Shown: positions 61,102-64,000 of the stretch, piece after piece
Numbering within the stretch: the stretch's first letter is position 1
Layout of the letters: the number at the start of each line of letters is the position of its first letter
Assembly (NCBI RefSeq): GCF_038051985.1
Contig: NZ_CP150291.1
Coordinates: forward strand, 1,178,001-1,242,000
From: Solibacillus sp. FSL H8-0523
GTDB taxonomy: Bacteria > Bacillota > Bacilli > Bacillales_A > Planococcaceae
Direction: 5' to 3'
Length of the DNA: 64,000 nt
Translations under genes and position numbers: made by a program
Notes under the pieces: model-generated
The model's database searches: none
Told to the model about the DNA's origin: nothing
Seen by the model: only the letters and a program-made list of their open reading frames with translations

Positions 61102-61671
61102 ATGGCAAATGTCGATTTAAAGAAGATTGAAGAAGCAGTTAAAATGATTTTAGAAGCAGTTGGTGAAGATGTTGAGCGTGAAGGTTTACTAGATACGCCA
61201 AAACGTGTTTCGAAAATGTATGCAGAAATGTTCAGCGGCTTAAACGAAGATCCACGTGAATTTTTCAGTACGGTATTCCATGAAGATCACGAAGAATTTG
61301 TATTAGTAAAAGATATCGCCTTCCATTCGATGTGCGAGCATCACTTAGTACCGTTTTACGGGAAAGCGCATGTTGCGTATATTCCAAAGGACGGAAAAGT
61401 AGCAGGCTTAAGTAAATTAGGTCGTTGCGTGGAATCTGTTGCACGCCGTCCACAATTACAGGAGCGTATTACATCAACGGTAGCGGATACAATTATGGAA
61501 ATGCTTGATCCAAAGGGTGTTTATGTAGTCGTAGAGGCCGAGCATATGTGTATGACGATGCGCGGACTTAAAAAACCAGGTGCAAAAACGGTAACAGCTG
61601 TAGCGCGCGGTCTATATGAAACAGATGATGTAAAACGTAACGAAGTCATTACGTTCATTCAAATGAATTAA
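61102..61671 (+). CDS. folE: GTP cyclohydrolase I (MtrA)
   Basis: Converts GTP to dihydroneopterin triphosphate, the first step of folate synthesis. The 189-residue protein has the zinc ligands in [13 protein letters not shown] (C78 and the histidines), the [10 protein letters not shown] signature, and the second cysteine in [11 protein letters not shown]. It precedes mtrB as in B. subtilis, where the pair is called mtrAB. The ATG follows TAGGAGGAAG. Confidence 0.97.
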   Translation: MANVDLKKIEEAVKMILEAVGEDVEREGLLDTPKRVSKMYAEMFSGLNEDPREFFSTVFHEDHEEFVLVKDIAFHSMCEHHLVPFYGKAHVAYIPKDGKVAGLSKLGRCVESVARRPQLQERITSTVADTIMEMLDPKGVYVVVEAEHMCMTMRGLKKPGAKTVTAVARGLYETDDVKRNEVITFIQMN

Positions 61672-61725
61672 TTCAATATATGGTATGATAGAAAAAGAAT
61701 TCAAGACGTGGGGAGAACGAAAAAA

Positions 61726-61941
61726 ATGGCACAACCAGATTATATTATTATCGAAGCTGAAGAAGATGGCGTACATGTAATTGGGTTAACTCGCGGCACA
61801 GATACTAAGTTTCACCATTCAGAAAAATTAGATGCTGGCGAAGTGATGATCGCGCAATTTACCGAACATACTTCAGCGATGAAAATTCGTGGGAAAGCGA
61901 AAATTCATTCGATACACGGCGTTGTACAAAGTAAAAAATAA
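61726..61941 (+). CDS. mtrB: Tryptophan RNA-binding attenuation protein (TRAP)
   Basis: TRAP forms an 11-subunit ring that, when loaded with tryptophan, binds (G/U)AG repeats in trp leaders and represses. The 71-residue protein keeps the key block [20 protein letters not shown] (residues 13-32, the tryptophan and RNA contacts) and [19 protein letters not shown] 61726 follows GGGAGA at eight to ten bases. No trp operon is in the window. A GTG six codons upstream is a less likely start. Confidence 0.95.
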   Translation: MAQPDYIIIEAEEDGVHVIGLTRGTDTKFHHSEKLDAGEVMIAQFTEHTSAMKIRGKAKIHSIHGVVQSKK

Positions 61942-61992
61942 CCAAATACATGGCGTATTTGAAGCTTGAAAACAGTGAAATGGAGTAATTCT

Positions 61993-62736
61993 ATGAGTGC
62001 AACATCTATTACACAATCTGTTCGAACGTTACAATCAAATATTTATCAGCATGTTCATCATAGAGCATTACGACAAAATGTTGGACAACCTACATTGCAA
62101 GAGGAGCAATTATTTTTTATTCAGCTACCATTTCTAAGTGAAACACCGATGAACGCTGAACAAATGACAAGTGCGGTTGCGGTAGGGATTGTACATGCAT
62201 CGCTACAAGAGCATGAGAAAGTAAAAGAGACCGAAGCAACGTCAAAAGAGCAGCAATTAACGGTGCTTTCAGGCGATTATTATAGCGGTCGTTATTATCA
62301 AATTTTAGCTGGAGCAGGTAATGTTGCTTTAATTCAAAAGCTTTCGCAGGGGATTATTGAACGTTGTGAGCACCAAGTACGCGTTTACGAAAAGCCTTGT
62401 ACATTAGCGGATTGGATTGACAGCTTAACGGTCATTGAAAGTAAATTGATTGAGCAATTTTATGCGGTTTACGGCTTTACACATTACGTAGAGCTTATGA
62501 AACAAACGCTCACAGTAATTCGCATACAACAAGAGTTAAACGCCTTACAACAAGGCGCATCTTGCTTTTTACACAAGGCATATACATTAAATGAGCAAGC
62601 ATTTTCAGTAGAGGCTCTTTGTGAAGCGCTACAGCAGCAAGTACAAATGCGTCAACAGCAAGTACATGCGTTGTTACAGGCTTCTACACTACAAGAAGAG
62701 CTGAAGCAGAAAATCGTGCAATATATCACGGCTTAG
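61993..62736 (+). CDS. hepS: Heptaprenyl diphosphate synthase component I
   Basis: The small, non-catalytic subunit of the two-part heptaprenyl diphosphate synthase, which makes the C35 side chain of menaquinone-7. It is a 247-residue, all-helical protein with the family block TVLSGDYYSGRYYQILA (about residues 89-105). Component II (hepT) lies two genes on. ATG 61993 follows TGGAGTAA. Sequence conservation in this family is low, so the call leans on gene order as well. Confidence 0.87.
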   Translation: MSATSITQSVRTLQSNIYQHVHHRALRQNVGQPTLQEEQLFFIQLPFLSETPMNAEQMTSAVAVGIVHASLQEHEKVKETEATSKEQQLTVLSGDYYSGRYYQILAGAGNVALIQKLSQGIIERCEHQVRVYEKPCTLADWIDSLTVIESKLIEQFYAVYGFTHYVELMKQTLTVIRIQQELNALQQGASCFLHKAYTLNEQAFSVEALCEALQQQVQMRQQQVHALLQASTLQEELKQKIVQYITA

Positions 62737-62760
62737 TGAAACAAGAGAGGTTTTGAAAAC

Positions 62761-63462
62761 ATGGCAAAATCGAAAGAAGAGCGCGTTCATGAAGTGTTTG
62801 AGAACATTTCTGACAGCTACGACAAAATGAACTCCGTCATCAGCTTCCAAATGCACATCGGCTGGCGTGAAGATACGATGAAGCGTATGGACGTAAAAAA
62901 AGGTTCAAAATGCTTAGATGTATGCTGCGGTACAGCAGACTGGACAATCGCTTTAGCGAAAGCAGTAGGCGAAGAGGGCATGGTAAAAGGGTTAGACTTC
63001 AGTGAAAACATGTTAAAGGTCGGGAAAGAAAAAACGGCTGACATGAAAAACATCGAACTAATCCATGGCAATGCGATGGAATTACCGTTCGAGGACAATA
63101 CATTTGATTACGTAACGATTGGCTTTGGCTTACGTAACGTACCAGATTACTTGCAGGTATTACGTGAAATGAACCGTGTCGTAAAGCCTGGTGGAATTGT
63201 GGTATGTCTTGAAACGTCACAATCTGAAATTCCGGGGTACCGTCAGTTATTCCGTTTTTACTTTAAATACGTGATGCCAGTGTTTGGCAAGCTATTTGCG
63301 AAAAGTTATAAGGAATATTCATGGCTACAAGAATCAGCAAATGAATTCCCAGGCATGAAAAAATTAGCGCAAATGTTTAAAGAAGCGGGCTTACAAAATG
63401 TCACATACAAGCCATATAGCGGTGGGGCAGCTGCTATGCATATGGGCTTTAAAAAGAAATAA
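62761..63462 (+). CDS. menG: Demethylmenaquinone methyltransferase (UbiE/MenG)
   Basis: Methylates demethylmenaquinone to menaquinone with S-adenosylmethionine. The 233-residue class I methyltransferase has motif [18 protein letters not shown] (about residues 53-69), and the UbiE signatures [13 protein letters not shown] and [16 protein letters not shown]. The C-terminus ends [13 protein letters not shown], as in MenG proteins. It lies between the two heptaprenyl synthase subunits, an arrangement conserved in Bacillales (gerC locus). Confidence 0.95.
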   Translation: MAKSKEERVHEVFENISDSYDKMNSVISFQMHIGWREDTMKRMDVKKGSKCLDVCCGTADWTIALAKAVGEEGMVKGLDFSENMLKVGKEKTADMKNIELIHGNAMELPFEDNTFDYVTIGFGLRNVPDYLQVLREMNRVVKPGGIVVCLETSQSEIPGYRQLFRFYFKYVMPVFGKLFAKSYKEYSWLQESANEFPGMKKLAQMFKEAGLQNVTYKPYSGGAAAMHMGFKKK

Positions 63463-63484
63463 TAGTGGGAGTAGGTTTTGACGC

Positions 63485-64000
63485 GTGGAAAAGATGAAAC
63501 TAAAAATGCTATATGCGGATATTAAATCAGATATAGAAATCATCGAAAACGAATTAGAACAAGCGTTGAATTCATCTTCACACATATTGAATGATGCCTC
63601 TATTTATTTACTACAAGCCGGCGGGAAACGTATTCGCCCGGTATTTGTGCTACTTAGCGCCAAGTTCGGTGACTATGATATCGAGCGCATGAAGAATATC
63701 GCGGTACCATTAGAGTTAATTCATATGGGATCATTAGTCCATGATGATGTCATTGATGATTCAGACATGCGTCGTGGTCGCGAAACGGTAAAAGCACAGT
63801 ACAACAACCGTGTGGCGATGTATACGGGGAACTTTATTTTCGGTAAAGCACTACAATACGTAACGGATATTGAAAACCCACGTGTGCATCAAATTTTAGC
63901 GAAAACGATGGTGGAGTTAGTAAATGGAGAGGTCATTCAAATCGAGGATAAGTTTCGTTTAGATCAACATTTGAAAGATTATTTCCGTCGCATTAAGCGT
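63485..64000 (+). CDS. hepT: Heptaprenyl diphosphate synthase component II (3' end outside window)
   Basis: The catalytic subunit of heptaprenyl diphosphate synthase. About 172 residues are visible and include LLQAGGKRIRPVFVLLSAKFG (in part) and the first aspartate-rich motif, seen as LVHDDVIDDSD, which binds magnesium-diphosphate. The second DDxxD motif lies beyond the right edge. GTG 63485, giving MEKMKLKM, is preferred because GGGAGTAGG is nine bases upstream and B. subtilis HepT has a similar lead-in; ATG 63494 is the alternative. Confidence 0.92.
   Translation, partial: MEKMKLKMLYADIKSDIEIIENELEQALNSSSHILNDASIYLLQAGGKRIRPVFVLLSAKFGDYDIERMKNIAVPLELIHMGSLVHDDVIDDSDMRRGRETVKAQYNNRVAMYTGNFIFGKALQYVTDIENPRVHQILAKTMVELVNGEVIQIEDKFRLDQHLKDYFRRIKR

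Overview
The window is a low-GC Gram-positive (Bacillales) chromosome segment, most likely from a spore-forming member of the Planococcaceae (Solibacillus/Lysinibacillus-like). The evidence is the Bacillus-type gene order, strong AGGAGG-type ribosome binding sites with frequent GTG/TTG starts, sporulation and germination genes (spoIVA, sleB, ypeB, a dacB-like carboxypeptidase), a SigX/RsiX pair and a TRAP (mtrB) gene. The genus is an inference. I see no rRNA, tRNA, CRISPR array, phage or intact insertion sequence.

Layout. Positions 1-15.5 kb follow the Bacillus subtilis order: lysA (5' end cut by the window edge), ribT, a ypuF-like DUF309 gene, scpA-scpB (condensin), a dacB-like gene, rluB, resABC (cytochrome c maturation), resDE (two-component system), sigX-rsiX, and ribU behind an FMN riboswitch. 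spmA and spmB, which separate dacB from rluB in B. subtilis, are absent here. From 42 to 64 kb the same backbone resumes: fer, ypbB, recQ, ypbE, a phosphoesterase, ypdA, ansA, prsW, sleB-ypeB, ypfA, cmk, ypfD (S1 protein), der, gpsA, yphE, yphF, spoIVA, hbs, folE, mtrB, hepS, menG and hepT (cut at the right edge).

Between ribU and fer lies a block of about 26 kb (15.5-41.9 kb) that is not at this place in B. subtilis as I remember that genome. It holds brnQ, a YitT-family gene, glnRA with two GlnR boxes, a DUF3231 gene, a three-gene ABC exporter, and a sulfane-sulfur (persulfide) cluster of CoA-disulfide reductase-rhodanese, CstR, two DsrE proteins, two rhodaneses, TusA-rhodanese, rhodanese-persulfide dioxygenase, TusA and a TSUP permease. 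A tightly coupled nosL-nosD-nosL-nosY-nosF-tlpA operon follows, with no nosZ in the window. The block ends with carD-like, marR-like, glycerophosphodiesterase, excalibur, DUF2339 and fabI genes, the last with a FapR box.

The most interesting material is regulatory and structural. Five CstR-type ATACC...GGTAT palindromes are spread through the persulfide cluster. The nos maturation operon has no nosZ beside it and carries an unexplained ATTGTGAA/TTCACAAT palindrome upstream. A long, strongly base-paired segment of about 85 nt precedes der. Two copies of a 146-bp dispersed repeat occur 27 kb apart, a MITE-like element supplies the stop codon of the ypuF homologue, and a run of near-perfect hairpins lies upstream of sleB.
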